A stretch of DNA of 64,000 nucleotides from GCA-002728855 sp036340635. GTDB lineage: Bacteria > Bacteroidota > Bacteroidia > Flavobacteriales > Flavobacteriaceae. The DNA lies in contig JAYYYF010000032.1 in the NCBI GenBank assembly GCA_036340635.1, forward strand, positions 1-64,000, given 5' to 3'. Below the pieces are notes generated by a model. It was not told the origin of the DNA. It ran no database searches and saw nothing but the letters and a program-made list of their open reading frames with translations. Of the stretch, positions 1 through 8,477 are shown in pieces. Made by a program: the position numbers and the translations under genes. Within the stretch, counting starts at the first letter, position 1. Every line of letters starts with the position of its first letter.

Positions 1-1482
1 CTCTCTCGTGAGGAATTCAAAAGGTATCGTCAGGCACAGAATTCTTTCGATAAACCTGTAATAATTGTTACAGAAGAGGATGCCATAATGAGAGAAAAGA
101 GCTTTTCAAAAAAGAAAAAAACATGGGAATTTAAAGCTGAAAACGTTCGGGATTTTGGATTTGCAACCTCAAGAAAATTTATTTGGGAAATGATGGCTGT
201 CAAATTGGGGGGGAAAAACGTTATGGCAGTATCCCTTTACCCCAAAGAAGGGAACCCTCTATGGGAGGAGTATTCCACCAAAGCAGTAGTTCAAACCCTT
301 AAGACCTATTCCAAACATACATTTGATTATCCTTATCCAAAAGCGGTGTCGGTTCATGCTAAAAACCAAGGGATGGAGTATCCTATGATTTGTTGGAATT
401 ATGGGAGGCCTGAAAGGGATGGCTCTTATTCGGAAAGAGTAAAATTCGGGATGATAAGCGTTATTATTCATGAAATAGGGCACAATTTTTTCCCTATGAT
501 TGTTAATTCTGATGAGCGCCAATGGGGCTGGATGGATGAAGGTTTAGATACTTTTATGCAATACATTACAGAACAAGAATTTGGAAAAACTTATCCTGTT
601 TCTCTGGGAGGACTTAGTTCATATCCATCCAGAAGAGGTTCTCCCTCTAGTATTACAAGGTATATGGGAGGAGATCAAGATTATCTTTCTCCAATAATGT
701 CTAATCCTGAAAATGTTTATCAATTAGGTCCTAACGCATATGGCAAACCAGCTACAGCGTTAAATATTCTTCGAGAGACAATAATGGGGGAGGAATTATT
801 TGACCATGCTTTTAAAACTTATTCTAGACGATGGATGTTTAAGCATCCAACACCAGAAGATTTTTTCAGAACCATGGAGGATGCATCAGCAGTTGATTTA
901 GATTGGTTTTGGAGGGGATGGTTTTATACTACTGATTATGTTGACATTGGGGTTAGCAATGTAAAAAAATATTATGTGACTAATGATCCTAGCTCTGAAG
1001 TTGAAGAATTATTATCTGGATATGGGATGACCATAGAAGATTTACCTCCAGGGTTTGTTTTTATGGTAGCTGAAGACAGTGAAGATTTTGAGGTTAAAAT
1101 CACTGAGGGTACAGCAATAGACAACTCAAATAATTTAAAAGAGTATTTGGATGAAAATTTTACAACTGAGCAATTGAAGGAAACAAAAGTTCCAAAGTAT
1201 TTTTATGAAGTTGAATTTGAAAAGCCTGGGGGTCTTGTAATGCCTCTCATAGTTGAGTATAGTTATTCAGACGGGTCTTCTGAAATGGTTAAATATCCTG
1301 CTCAGGTTTGGAGAAAGAATGATTCTTTTGTTAGGAAAGTTATATCTACAGATAAAGAGCTAATAGGAGTTAAGGTTGATCCGAATTTGGAGACAGCTGA
1401 TATTAATTTATCAAATAACAGTTGGCCAAGAAAAGAAGCTTCATCTGATTTTGAAAGATTTAAAGCAAATATAAAAGGATAA
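1..1482 (+). CDS. M1 family metallopeptidase, C-terminal part (left-edge partial)
   Basis: The reading frame is open from base 1, so the N-terminus lies outside the window; the ATG at 88 is internal. Of the 493 visible residues, HEIGH at 157-161 and the Glu of WMDEG at 180 give the HExxH-X18-E zinc site of M1 aminopeptidases. A GMEYP segment upstream matches the substrate-binding GxMEN motif in degraded form. The family removes N-terminal residues from peptides, and in Bacteroidota such enzymes are often exported, but the signal region cannot be seen here. The C-terminus has no type IX secretion sorting domain that I recognise. tatA follows 10 nt downstream on the same strand. Confidence 0.9.
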   Translation, partial: LSREEFKRYRQAQNSFDKPVIIVTEEDAIMREKSFSKKKKTWEFKAENVRDFGFATSRKFIWEMMAVKLGGKNVMAVSLYPKEGNPLWEEYSTKAVVQTLKTYSKHTFDYPYPKAVSVHAKNQGMEYPMICWNYGRPERDGSYSERVKFGMISVIIHEIGHNFFPMIVNSDERQWGWMDEGLDTFMQYITEQEFGKTYPVSLGGLSSYPSRRGSPSSITRYMGGDQDYLSPIMSNPENVYQLGPNAYGKPATALNILRETIMGEELFDHAFKTYSRRWMFKHPTPEDFFRTMEDASAVDLDWFWRGWFYTTDYVDIGVSNVKKYYVTNDPSSEVEELLSGYGMTIEDLPPGFVFMVAEDSEDFEVKITEGTAIDNSNNLKEYLDENFTTEQLKETKVPKYFYEVEFEKPGGLVMPLIVEYSYSDGSSEMVKYPAQVWRKNDSFVRKVISTDKELIGVKVDPNLETADINLSNNSWPRKEASSDFERFKANIKG

Positions 1483-1492
1483 AAAGTTACAA

Positions 1493-1765
1493 ATGTTTTT
1501 ATTTATTAGTGGTGCTGAGATAGTATTTATTTCCTTCGTGATTTTGTTAGTTTTTGGTGCTGACAAGATTCCTTCAATTGCTAGGACACTTGCTAAAACA
1601 ATGACTCAAATTAGAAACGCGACAAACGAGATTAAATCTGAGATCCAAAAATCATCAGATATAAAAAACATTGAGGATTCTGTTTCAAAAGGAGTTAAAG
1701 ATGAATTTAATGAAATAAAGGAAAGCGTTGATGAACTAAAAGATTCAGTAAAAAGAAAGCTTTAG
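1493..1765 (+). CDS. tatA: Sec-independent (Tat) protein translocase subunit TatA
   Basis: This 90-residue protein has the TatA/TatB architecture: a short N-terminal membrane helix (about residues 5-22), the FGADKIP hinge, an amphipathic helix (IARTLAKTMTQIRN) and a charged coiled tail. TatA forms the pore that moves folded proteins across the inner membrane with TatC, which is not in this window. It starts 10 nt after the M1 peptidase and may be cotranscribed with it. Its stop codon overlaps the stop codon of the convergent methyltransferase. TatA and TatB cannot be told apart with certainty by length alone, but 90 residues and the hinge favour TatA. Confidence 0.88.
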   Translation: MFLFISGAEIVFISFVILLVFGADKIPSIARTLAKTMTQIRNATNEIKSEIQKSSDIKNIEDSVSKGVKDEFNEIKESVDELKDSVKRKL

Positions 1766-2403
1766 ATTTTTCTGCATAAGGTCAATCCATCTCTTATTTC
1801 AAGAATAATTGTCTCAACTCTTTTGTCTCGTTTTACCCATTTATTAAATTTTTTTAGAGCAATTGTATCGGCATCATTATTATTTTCTTTATCTAAAACT
1901 TTACCACTCCATAAGACATTGTCAGCAATTAGCAAGCCATTTTTATTTAACTTAGGAATTAATGTTTCATAATAGCTTAAATAATTGGTTTTATCTGCAT
2001 CTATGAAAACTAGATCAAAATTACTTTTAATCTTTGCAAGTATTTTTTCTGCTTTACCTAGATGTTGAATTATTTGGTTTTTGTAAGGACTTCTGTTAAA
2101 ATATTTTTTTTGAAATTCAATTAGTTCTTCATTTTCATCAATGGTATGTAGAATTCCATTTTTATCTAATCCTTCTGCCAAACAAAGAGCAGAATATCCA
2201 GTAAATGTTCCTATTTCTAGTATTTTATTTGGGCACATTATTTTAGAGAGCAAACTTAAAAAACGTCCTACTAGATGACCTGTTAGCATTCTTGGATGAA
2301 TTGTTTTTTGATAGGTTTCTTTGGAAAGTTCTTTAAGCAATTTTGGTTCCTCATCAGAATTTAATCTTATATACTCTAAAAGTTCTTTATTTATAAAGTT
2401 CAT
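1762..2403 (-). CDS. O-methyltransferase, class I SAM-dependent (caffeoyl-CoA OMT-like)
   Basis: A 213-residue protein of the COG4122 O-methyltransferase family. The SAM-binding motif I is ILEIGTFTGYSALCLAEGL at about residues 80-98. LVFIDADKTNY is the conserved Asp-containing segment that binds metal and substrate, followed by LIADNVLWSGKV. The family methylates catechol-type hydroxyls with SAM and a divalent metal; the physiological substrate in flavobacteria is not evident from the sequence. The flavin reductase gene lies 5 nt upstream on the same strand, so the two probably form a small operon. The 3' end overlaps the tatA stop codon. Confidence 0.9.
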   Translation of the reverse strand: MNFINKELLEYIRLNSDEEPKLLKELSKETYQKTIHPRMLTGHLVGRFLSLLSKIMCPNKILEIGTFTGYSALCLAEGLDKNGILHTIDENEELIEFQKKYFNRSPYKNQIIQHLGKAEKILAKIKSNFDLVFIDADKTNYLSYYETLIPKLNKNGLLIADNVLWSGKVLDKENNNDADTIALKKFNKWVKRDKRVETIILEIRDGLTLCRKI

Positions 2404-2408
2404 TCAAA

Positions 2409-3029
2409 TTATTTTGTTTTTGGTTTTGCATATTCTAACCGCATTTTAAACTTTGGAACAGAATATCCGTCCAACCCATTGATAGCAACTATTTTCCCTA
2501 TATCTAATTGTAGCCAGCCATCTTTTTTTAAGATCTCACTTTTCACAAAAATATTTTCAATTGAAGCAACAATTAATGAGCAATCATTTTCTTTTATAAA
2601 ATATTCATTAATGTATTTACATCCTAATTGAATCGGTGATCCTTTCACATATGGAGCATAAAAATCTTTTTTGAATTCAGGAATGAGTTTTGTTTGATCA
2701 AACTCTGAAACATTTTTAGGATATTTTGCACTTGTATGATGAGCTTCACTGATGTAGTCTTCTGGAATATGATTTACAGTAAATACTTTGCTTTCTATCA
2801 TGTTTTCATAGGTATGTCTTGAAACTATTTTAGGTCTTAATGTAATAGATATGAGTGCAGGATCACTCCCTAGGTGAGTTACAGAACTAAAGATGGCGAG
2901 GTTGCAATTTCCGTTAATTGATTTACTTCCTATTAGATTAGCTGATTTATAACCCGTTGAGCTATTTATTAAGTTTAAACGGAAAATACGTGGTAGATTT
3001 TCAATTTGATTTCGACTAAAATATTTCAT
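2409..3029 (-). CDS. Flavin reductase family protein (FMN-binding split barrel)
   Basis: This 206-residue protein resembles the flavin reductase-like split-barrel family. It has a SKSINGNCNLAIFSSVTHLG segment followed by DPALISITLRP, the typical FMN-phosphate region, then a KVFTVNHIPED strand and a FDQTKL loop. Members bind FMN and reduce flavins or act as small oxidoreductases; the partner enzyme cannot be inferred here. It is the first gene of a two-gene reverse-strand unit with the O-methyltransferase. It starts at an ATG and there is no signal peptide, so it is probably cytoplasmic. Confidence 0.85.
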   Translation of the reverse strand: MKYFSRNQIENLPRIFRLNLINSSTGYKSANLIGSKSINGNCNLAIFSSVTHLGSDPALISITLRPKIVSRHTYENMIESKVFTVNHIPEDYISEAHHTSAKYPKNVSEFDQTKLIPEFKKDFYAPYVKGSPIQLGCKYINEYFIKENDCSLIVASIENIFVKSEILKKDGWLQLDIGKIVAINGLDGYSVPKFKMRLEYAKPKTK

Positions 3030-3073
3030 TCTTTTTAAGAATTTGGATTTATTTTGTTATTGTAAAGCAAATT

Positions 3074-3277
3074 CTAGTTAGATTTTTTATCAAAATATAT
3101 AATCACAAATATTAGGATAAATAACACTAATATTAGCGCTCCTAAGTAGCTGTAATGTTCTTTCAAAGAATTACTCGACAAAAATCCGTCATAAACTTTA
3201 ATGTCAAGATATCTTACAAATAATCCAACAGGTATTAATATCAAAAGAAACCCAAATTTACCTAGATATTTTTTCAT
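3074..3277 (-). CDS. Small hypothetical membrane protein
   Basis: A 67-residue protein with two predicted membrane spans, about residues 8-22 (FGFLLILIPVGLF) and 44-62 (YLGALILVLFILIFVIIYF), joined by a polar loop and ending in DKKSN. No catalytic motif is visible and I do not recognise the family. It sits 44 nt upstream of the flavin reductase on the same strand and ends the unit next to tRNA-Val. The strong hydrophobic pattern and ATG start support a real gene. Confidence 0.65.
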   Translation of the reverse strand: MKKYLGKFGFLLILIPVGLFVRYLDIKVYDGFLSSNSLKEHYSYLGALILVLFILIFVIIYFDKKSN

Positions 3278-3335
3278 ATAAATTTTACTTTATGTTTAAT
3301 TTTTAAAAGAATTATTTTACCTTCAAGTCCTTTTT

Positions 3336-3410
3336 GGGTGTTTAGCTCAGTTGGTTTAGAGCGTTACCTTGACAGGGTAAAAGCCGGGGGTTCGAATCCC
3401 TCAACACCCA
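3336..3410 (+). tRNA. tRNA-Val (anticodon GAC)
   Basis: A full cloverleaf can be folded by eye. The acceptor stem GGGTGTT pairs with AACACCC. The D arm is GCTC/GAGC. The anticodon stem TTACC/GGTAA encloses the loop TTGACAG with GAC at 3371-3373, and the T arm carries TTCGAAT. The discriminator base is A at 3410. The CCA end is not encoded and must be added after transcription. Confidence 0.95.
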
Positions 3411-3432
3411 CAAATTTATAATTTATAATAAT

Positions 3433-4731
3433 ATGTTAAACCTTAAGATTTTTTTCCTGGGTATTTTCTTTTCTTTAAATCTTCATTCACAAAAATATGA
3501 TAAAACAGTTTTTGATTTAGTTTCTGAGTATGAAAATGAAATAATTTCATTAAGACATTGGTTTCATGAAAATGCTGAGTTAAGCAATAGGGAATTTTTG
3601 ACATCTGAAAAAATAGCTGAAGAACTTAAAAAAATTGGTCTATCTCCTCAGACTGGAATTGCTAAAACTGGTGTAGTGGCTTTATTGAAAGGAGGAAAGT
3701 CTGGACCGGTGGTAGGTCTTAGGGCAGATATAGATGCTTTACCCATAAAAGAAAGGGTTCCAATTAAATGGTCGTCCAAAATGATCGGAGAATATAATGG
3801 AGAATCTGTACCTGTCATGCATGCATGTGGTCATGATACACATATTGCTATTTTACTTGGTGTTGCAAAGGTTTTATTTGATATTAAAGATCAAATCCCC
3901 GGGACAATAAAATTTATTTTTCAACCTGCTGAAGAAGGAGCACCAGCTGGTGAAGAAGGAGGTGCAGAATTGATGGTAAAAGAAGGTGTTTTAAAAAATC
4001 CAGATGTAGACGCAATTTTCGGATTGCATATTCAATCTCAAATTCCAGTTGGACAGATCTACCTGAGACCCAATGGAATTATGGCTGCCGTCGATTCTTT
4101 TAGGATTGACATCGAAGGTGTTCAAACTCATGGTGCAAGACCATGGGCGGGAGTTGATCCTATTGTAACAGCAGCGCAGATGATAAACTCAATTCAAACC
4201 ATTGTAAGCAGAAATGTTCCTCTTACAGAATCTCCAGCAGTGATTACAATTGGGAGCATTCATGGAGGTGTTAGAAGTAATATTATTCCTGAGAGTTTAT
4301 ACATGCTTGGAACGATAAGAACATTAGATGAAGATATAAGACAAAATGTTTTGAATCGAATTAAAACTATTGTTAAAAATATTGGTGAAACTAATAATGC
4401 TGATGCCAAAATATCTTTTGGGGAATATTACCCAGTGACATTTAATGACCCTGTTTTATATGATTCAATGTTACCGAGTTTGGAAAGAATTAATGGAGAA
4501 GAAAATGTTAATTCAATGAATCCAGTTACTGGTGCTGAAGATTTTTCTTTTTTTCAAAAAGAAATACCAGGTCTATATTTTTTAATTGGAGGGTTACCTG
4601 AAGGTTCTGATCCTTTGAAAGCAGCACCTCATCATACTCCCGATTTTTTTGTTGATGATTCTGGAATGTCTCTTGGCATAAAAACTATGGCTATTCTAGC
4701 ATTAGATTATATGGAAAAAAATGTTAATTAG
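3433..4731 (+). CDS. Exported M20 family amidohydrolase (IAA-amino acid/hippurate hydrolase-like)
   Basis: The 432-residue product begins with a signal peptide (MLNLKIFFLGIFFSLNLHSQ), so this amidohydrolase is likely periplasmic. M20D peptidase signatures are clear: GLRADIDALPI, the metal-binding HACGHDTH, the QPAEEG glutamates, GLHIQSQ, and a late GAEDFSFFQ with a following HHTPDF. The family hydrolyses N-acyl amino acids with two metal ions. Most relatives are cytoplasmic, although exported versions occur in Bacteroidota. The gene starts 22 nt after tRNA-Val and has no obvious operon partner. Confidence 0.92.
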   Translation: MLNLKIFFLGIFFSLNLHSQKYDKTVFDLVSEYENEIISLRHWFHENAELSNREFLTSEKIAEELKKIGLSPQTGIAKTGVVALLKGGKSGPVVGLRADIDALPIKERVPIKWSSKMIGEYNGESVPVMHACGHDTHIAILLGVAKVLFDIKDQIPGTIKFIFQPAEEGAPAGEEGGAELMVKEGVLKNPDVDAIFGLHIQSQIPVGQIYLRPNGIMAAVDSFRIDIEGVQTHGARPWAGVDPIVTAAQMINSIQTIVSRNVPLTESPAVITIGSIHGGVRSNIIPESLYMLGTIRTLDEDIRQNVLNRIKTIVKNIGETNNADAKISFGEYYPVTFNDPVLYDSMLPSLERINGEENVNSMNPVTGAEDFSFFQKEIPGLYFLIGGLPEGSDPLKAAPHHTPDFFVDDSGMSLGIKTMAILALDYMEKNVN

Positions 4732-4757
4732 AAAAAACTCTAACCCAATCAACATGT

Positions 4758-4825
4758 ATAGTTAAATTATTAAAATTAACTATTTATAATAAGAAGAAAT
4801 CCCACAAAACAATAAGTCGTTTTGT
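4758..4825. terminator. Possible bidirectional terminator region with two A+T-rich hairpins
   Basis: Two inverted repeats lie between two convergent genes. ATAGTTAA (4758-4765) pairs with TTAACTAT (4776-4783), and ACAAAAC (4804-4810) pairs with GTTTTGT (4819-4825). Stems of 7-8 bp with few G-C pairs are weak, but the position suits transcription termination from either side. Confidence 0.35.
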
Positions 4826-4852
4826 AGATAAATAAAGACAAATTTAGTGATT

Positions 4853-5083
4853 CTATGCTCCGATTACATTGGCAAGGGCGTAACCAATACCAATCCCTAC
4901 GATTAGCATTATGATACCTTTCCCAGAAAAAAACCAACCAAAGTTTTTTTCCCAGGAGTCAGGTATAAAATTTTGGTTTTCATCTACTGCACCACCAGTA
5001 CGAGTTGAATACCCAGCATACCAATAAACCCCACCAAACAAACAAGCTATGAAAATTAATACAATTAGAGCTTCGGATCCCAT
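4853..5083 (-). CDS. Small membrane protein with a calcium-loop-like segment
   Basis: A 76-residue protein with two membrane helices, about residues 4-24 (ALIVLIFIACLFGGVYWYAG) and 55-74 (GIIMLIVGIGIGYALANVIG). Between them lies DENQNFIPDSWE, which resembles the D-x-N-x-N-x-x-P-D-x-(W/Y)-E loops that bind calcium in secreted Bacteroidota proteins. I do not recognise the family. It is divergent from acs, with about 146 nt between them, so it has its own promoter. Function unknown; a membrane-anchored small subunit is one possibility. Confidence 0.6.
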   Translation of the reverse strand: MGSEALIVLIFIACLFGGVYWYAGYSTRTGGAVDENQNFIPDSWEKNFGWFFSGKGIIMLIVGIGIGYALANVIGA

Positions 5084-5229
5084 TTCAAAAACTTTTTAAA
5101 TTATTATTGAAAATACAAAAAAAATAACAAACATTACTAATATTATTAAAAAGTGCTATGTAAATTATTTTTTTGATTTATAAAAATGTATCTTTTTTAT
5201 CTATATTAAAATGTCTAAAAAATATTGTT

Positions 5230-7134
5230 ATGACTAAAATTAAGACTTTATTAGATTATACTGTTGCCTATCAAAAAAGTGTTATTCAACCTGAACTTTT
5301 TTGGGAGGAAATAGCTTTAAAGTTTAAATGGAGAAAAAAATGGGATAAAATTTTGGACTGGGATTTTGAACTTCCAAAAATCGAATGGTTTAAAAATGCA
5401 AGATTAAATATAACAGAGAATGTTTTTGAACGAAACTTAAAAAAGAACGGTAATAAGAATGCAATTATTTGGGAGCCTAATGATCCAAAAGAAAAATCTG
5501 TTAAAATAACATATAATGAACTTTTTAATTTGACTTGTCAATTTGCTAATGCATTAAAATCAAGTGGAATAAAAAAAGGTGATAGAGTTATAATTTATAT
5601 GCCTATGATACCTGAAGCCGCAGTAGCAATTCTTGCCTGTGCAAGGATTGGAGCTATTCATTCGGTAGTTTTTGCCGGTTTTTCATCTACAGCTTTGTCA
5701 GATCGGATCAATGATTGCCAAGCCAAGGCTATTTTAACTTCTGACGGTAATTTTAGAGGAGAAAAAAAGATACCTGTTAAAAATATAGTTGATGAAGCAC
5801 TAAAGAATTCAAAATCAGTAGAAAAGGTTATTGTAGCCAAAAGAACAGGACAGGAAGTTAACATGATCTCAGGACGAGATTATTGGTGGAACGATATCAT
5901 TTCTGAACAATCAACGGATAACATAGCTGAAGAGATGAATGCTGAGGATATGCTTTTCATTCTTTACACATCAGGATCTACGGGAAAGCCAAAGGGTGTA
6001 GTGCATACGATTGCAGGATATATGGTATACACATATTATTCATTTTTAAATGTTTTTCAATATAATGAAGATGACATTTTTTGGTGTACTGCTGACATTG
6101 GTTGGGTAACAGGACACTCCTATATTATTTATGGACCTTTATTATCTGGCGCAACTTCAGTTATGTTTGAGGGAGTACCTACTTATCCTCATCCAGGAAG
6201 GTTTTGGGAAATAGTTGAGAAATATAGAATTAATCAATTTTATACTGCACCTACTGCCATTAGGGCACTTCAAGTTTATGGAACTGAACCTATAGAAAAA
6301 TATAATTTGGATTCTTTAAAAGTTATAGGTTCTGTAGGTGAACCAATTAATGAAGAAGCCTGGCATTGGTATCATGAAAATATTGGTAAAGGGAAATGTC
6401 CCTTAGTAGATACATGGTGGCAGACAGAAACAGGGGGTATAATGATATCTCCTTTGGCTAGTATAACTCCTAACAAACCAGCCCACGCATCGCTCCCTCT
6501 TCCTGGAGTTCAGCCCATAATTGTTAATTCTGATGGCAAGGAATTAAAAGGAAACAATGTAGAGGGAAACCTTTGTATTAAATTTCCATGGCCATCGATA
6601 TTAAGAACTACATATGGAGATCATAAGAGATGTAAAGAGACTTATTTTTCAACTTATTCAGGAATGTATTTTACTGGTGATGGTGTAAAAAGAGATCATG
6701 ACGGATATTATAGAATATTAGGAAGGGTTGATGATGTAATAAATGTTTCTGGTCACAGAATGGGAACTGCTGAAGTTGAAAATGCAATAAATGAGCATTC
6801 TTTGGTGATTGAATCAGCTGTGGTAGGTTGCCCTCATGACATTAAGGGACAAGGCATTTATGCTTTTGTTATTTGTAATCAATCAAGTAGATCGAATGAT
6901 ACTCTTGAAAATGAAATAAAAGATTTAGTAAGAAAAATTATTGGACCAATAGCAAAACCTGATTTTGTTCAAATTGTTCCTGGATTGCCAAAAACAAGAT
7001 CTGGTAAAATAATGAGAAGAATTTTAAGAAAAATTGCTAGTAAAGAGGTCTCAAATTTGGGTGATGTATCAACTCTATTAAATCCAGAAGTAGTAGATGA
7101 AATAATTAAAGGAGCCGGGTTAAAAAAGATTTAA
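5230..7134 (+). CDS. acs: Acetyl-coenzyme A synthetase
   Basis: Acs turns acetate, ATP and CoA into acetyl-CoA through an acetyl-AMP intermediate. The chosen ATG at 5230 gives 634 residues starting MTKIKTLLDY, close to the usual length; an upstream TTG at 5173 would add 19 atypical residues. Visible adenylation-family motifs are YTSGSTGKPKGVVH (phosphate loop), TADIGWVTGHSY, WWQTETGG and, near the C-terminus, KTRSGKIMRR, whose second lysine is the residue acetylated in regulated homologues. The gene is monocistronic. Its TAA overlaps the stop codon of convergent murF. Confidence 0.96.
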   Translation: MTKIKTLLDYTVAYQKSVIQPELFWEEIALKFKWRKKWDKILDWDFELPKIEWFKNARLNITENVFERNLKKNGNKNAIIWEPNDPKEKSVKITYNELFNLTCQFANALKSSGIKKGDRVIIYMPMIPEAAVAILACARIGAIHSVVFAGFSSTALSDRINDCQAKAILTSDGNFRGEKKIPVKNIVDEALKNSKSVEKVIVAKRTGQEVNMISGRDYWWNDIISEQSTDNIAEEMNAEDMLFILYTSGSTGKPKGVVHTIAGYMVYTYYSFLNVFQYNEDDIFWCTADIGWVTGHSYIIYGPLLSGATSVMFEGVPTYPHPGRFWEIVEKYRINQFYTAPTAIRALQVYGTEPIEKYNLDSLKVIGSVGEPINEEAWHWYHENIGKGKCPLVDTWWQTETGGIMISPLASITPNKPAHASLPLPGVQPIIVNSDGKELKGNNVEGNLCIKFPWPSILRTTYGDHKRCKETYFSTYSGMYFTGDGVKRDHDGYYRILGRVDDVINVSGHRMGTAEVENAINEHSLVIESAVVGCPHDIKGQGIYAFVICNQSSRSNDTLENEIKDLVRKIIGPIAKPDFVQIVPGLPKTRSGKIMRRILRKIASKEVSNLGDVSTLLNPEVVDEIIKGAGLKKI

Positions 7135-8429
7135 AAATATTCAATAATGTCTTCAAGTTTAATTTTTCTTGATCCTTTTATGAGAATATTTTTGTTTTTT
7201 AATTTCCTTTTTTTCAAGTAATTGATTGCTTCAATTTTTTTCTTAAAAAAATGCATGTCGTTTTTATTACTATTCATTTTTTTTGAAAATTTAAAAAAGA
7301 GTTTTCCTATTAAGATAATTTCTTCAAAAGAAGATTTTTCCAGGAGATTTATTATTCTGATATGTCCTTTTTCTTCATAGCTTCCTAGTTCAAGCATGTC
7401 ACCTATAACAGCAATTTTGTTTTTAGAATTGTTTTCTACAAAAGAACTTATTGAAGCAATCATACTTGAAGGATTTGCATTATATGCATCTAAAAGTATT
7501 TTGTTGTCTTTTTTATTTATTATTTGGGATCTATTGTTATTAGGTTTATACGATTCTATAGCATTTTTAATTTTCTTGTTTTGAACCCCTAGAAATTTTG
7601 ATATTGCTATTGAAGCTGCAATATTTGAAAAATTATAGTCTCCAAATAATTGACTTTCAATTGTTGTGCTTTCAAACTCAATAATTGTTGGCTTCCCCTT
7701 TTCTTTTATGTGTTTGATTTGATAATTAGCTTTTAGACTTTGACCATAAGTAGAATTCAGGTTATATTTTGTCCACTTCTTTTGAATTGAATCATCAAGA
7801 TTTATAAAAATTCTCCCTTTTTTTTCAATGATATAATTGTAAAGTTCACTTTTACCTTTAATTACACCTTCTAAACTACCAAATCCTTTTATATGTGCAT
7901 ACCCAAAATTGGTTATTATACCAATATCTGGTTCTACAATTTTACAGAGGTCATATATTTCACCTAAACGGTTTGCACCTAATTCAATTACAGCATATTT
8001 TGATCCTTTAGGAATACTCAATAAGGATAATGGAACACCTATGTGATTATTGAAATTTCCTTTGGTAGCAAAGATTTTATATTCTTTAGAGAGTATTTCA
8101 CTTATAAGTTCTTTAGTTGTCGTTTTACCATTACTCCCTGTAAGAGCAATAATTTTAGTATTTAAATCTTTTCTGTGGTAATTTGCAAGTTCTTGAAGGG
8201 TTTTTAGAGTATCCTTTACATAGATAAATCTATCATTGGTTTTTGATATATTTATTTTGTCAACTAATGCATAAATTGCTCCATTTTCAATTGCTTCTTC
8301 AGCATAATTATTCCCATCAAAATTTATCCCCCTAAGTGCAACAAAAAAAGAATCTTTAACTGACTTCCTTGTATCTGTTACAATACCTTTAGTTTTTTGA
8401 AAAAGTCTATAAATGTCTTTAACATTCAT
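7131..8429 (-). CDS. murF: UDP-N-acetylmuramoyl-tripeptide--D-alanyl-D-alanine ligase
   Basis: MurF adds D-Ala-D-Ala to the UDP-MurNAc tripeptide, the last cytoplasmic step of the peptidoglycan precursor. The 432-residue protein has the Mur ligase ATP loop LTGSNGKTTTKE at about residues 94-105, an ELGANRLGEI segment, GIITNFGYAHIKGF, and LLDAYNANPSSM near the C-terminal domain. It is separate from the dcw cluster and instead lies 48 nt downstream of gldJ on the same strand, so they may be cotranscribed. The 3' end overlaps acs. Confidence 0.94.
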   Translation of the reverse strand: MNVKDIYRLFQKTKGIVTDTRKSVKDSFFVALRGINFDGNNYAEEAIENGAIYALVDKINISKTNDRFIYVKDTLKTLQELANYHRKDLNTKIIALTGSNGKTTTKELISEILSKEYKIFATKGNFNNHIGVPLSLLSIPKGSKYAVIELGANRLGEIYDLCKIVEPDIGIITNFGYAHIKGFGSLEGVIKGKSELYNYIIEKKGRIFINLDDSIQKKWTKYNLNSTYGQSLKANYQIKHIKEKGKPTIIEFESTTIESQLFGDYNFSNIAASIAISKFLGVQNKKIKNAIESYKPNNNRSQIINKKDNKILLDAYNANPSSMIASISSFVENNSKNKIAVIGDMLELGSYEEKGHIRIINLLEKSSFEEIILIGKLFFKFSKKMNSNKNDMHFFKKKIEAINYLKKRKLKNKNILIKGSRKIKLEDIIEYF

Positions 8430-8477
8430 AACAAGATATTAAGAAACAATATGATGAAACCCTATTTATTTAAAAGG

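Noticed and set aside
88..90. ATG at 88 as the start of the M1 peptidase
   Set aside because: The frame is open to base 1 and the upstream codons read as normal coding sequence; the protein is cut by the window edge.
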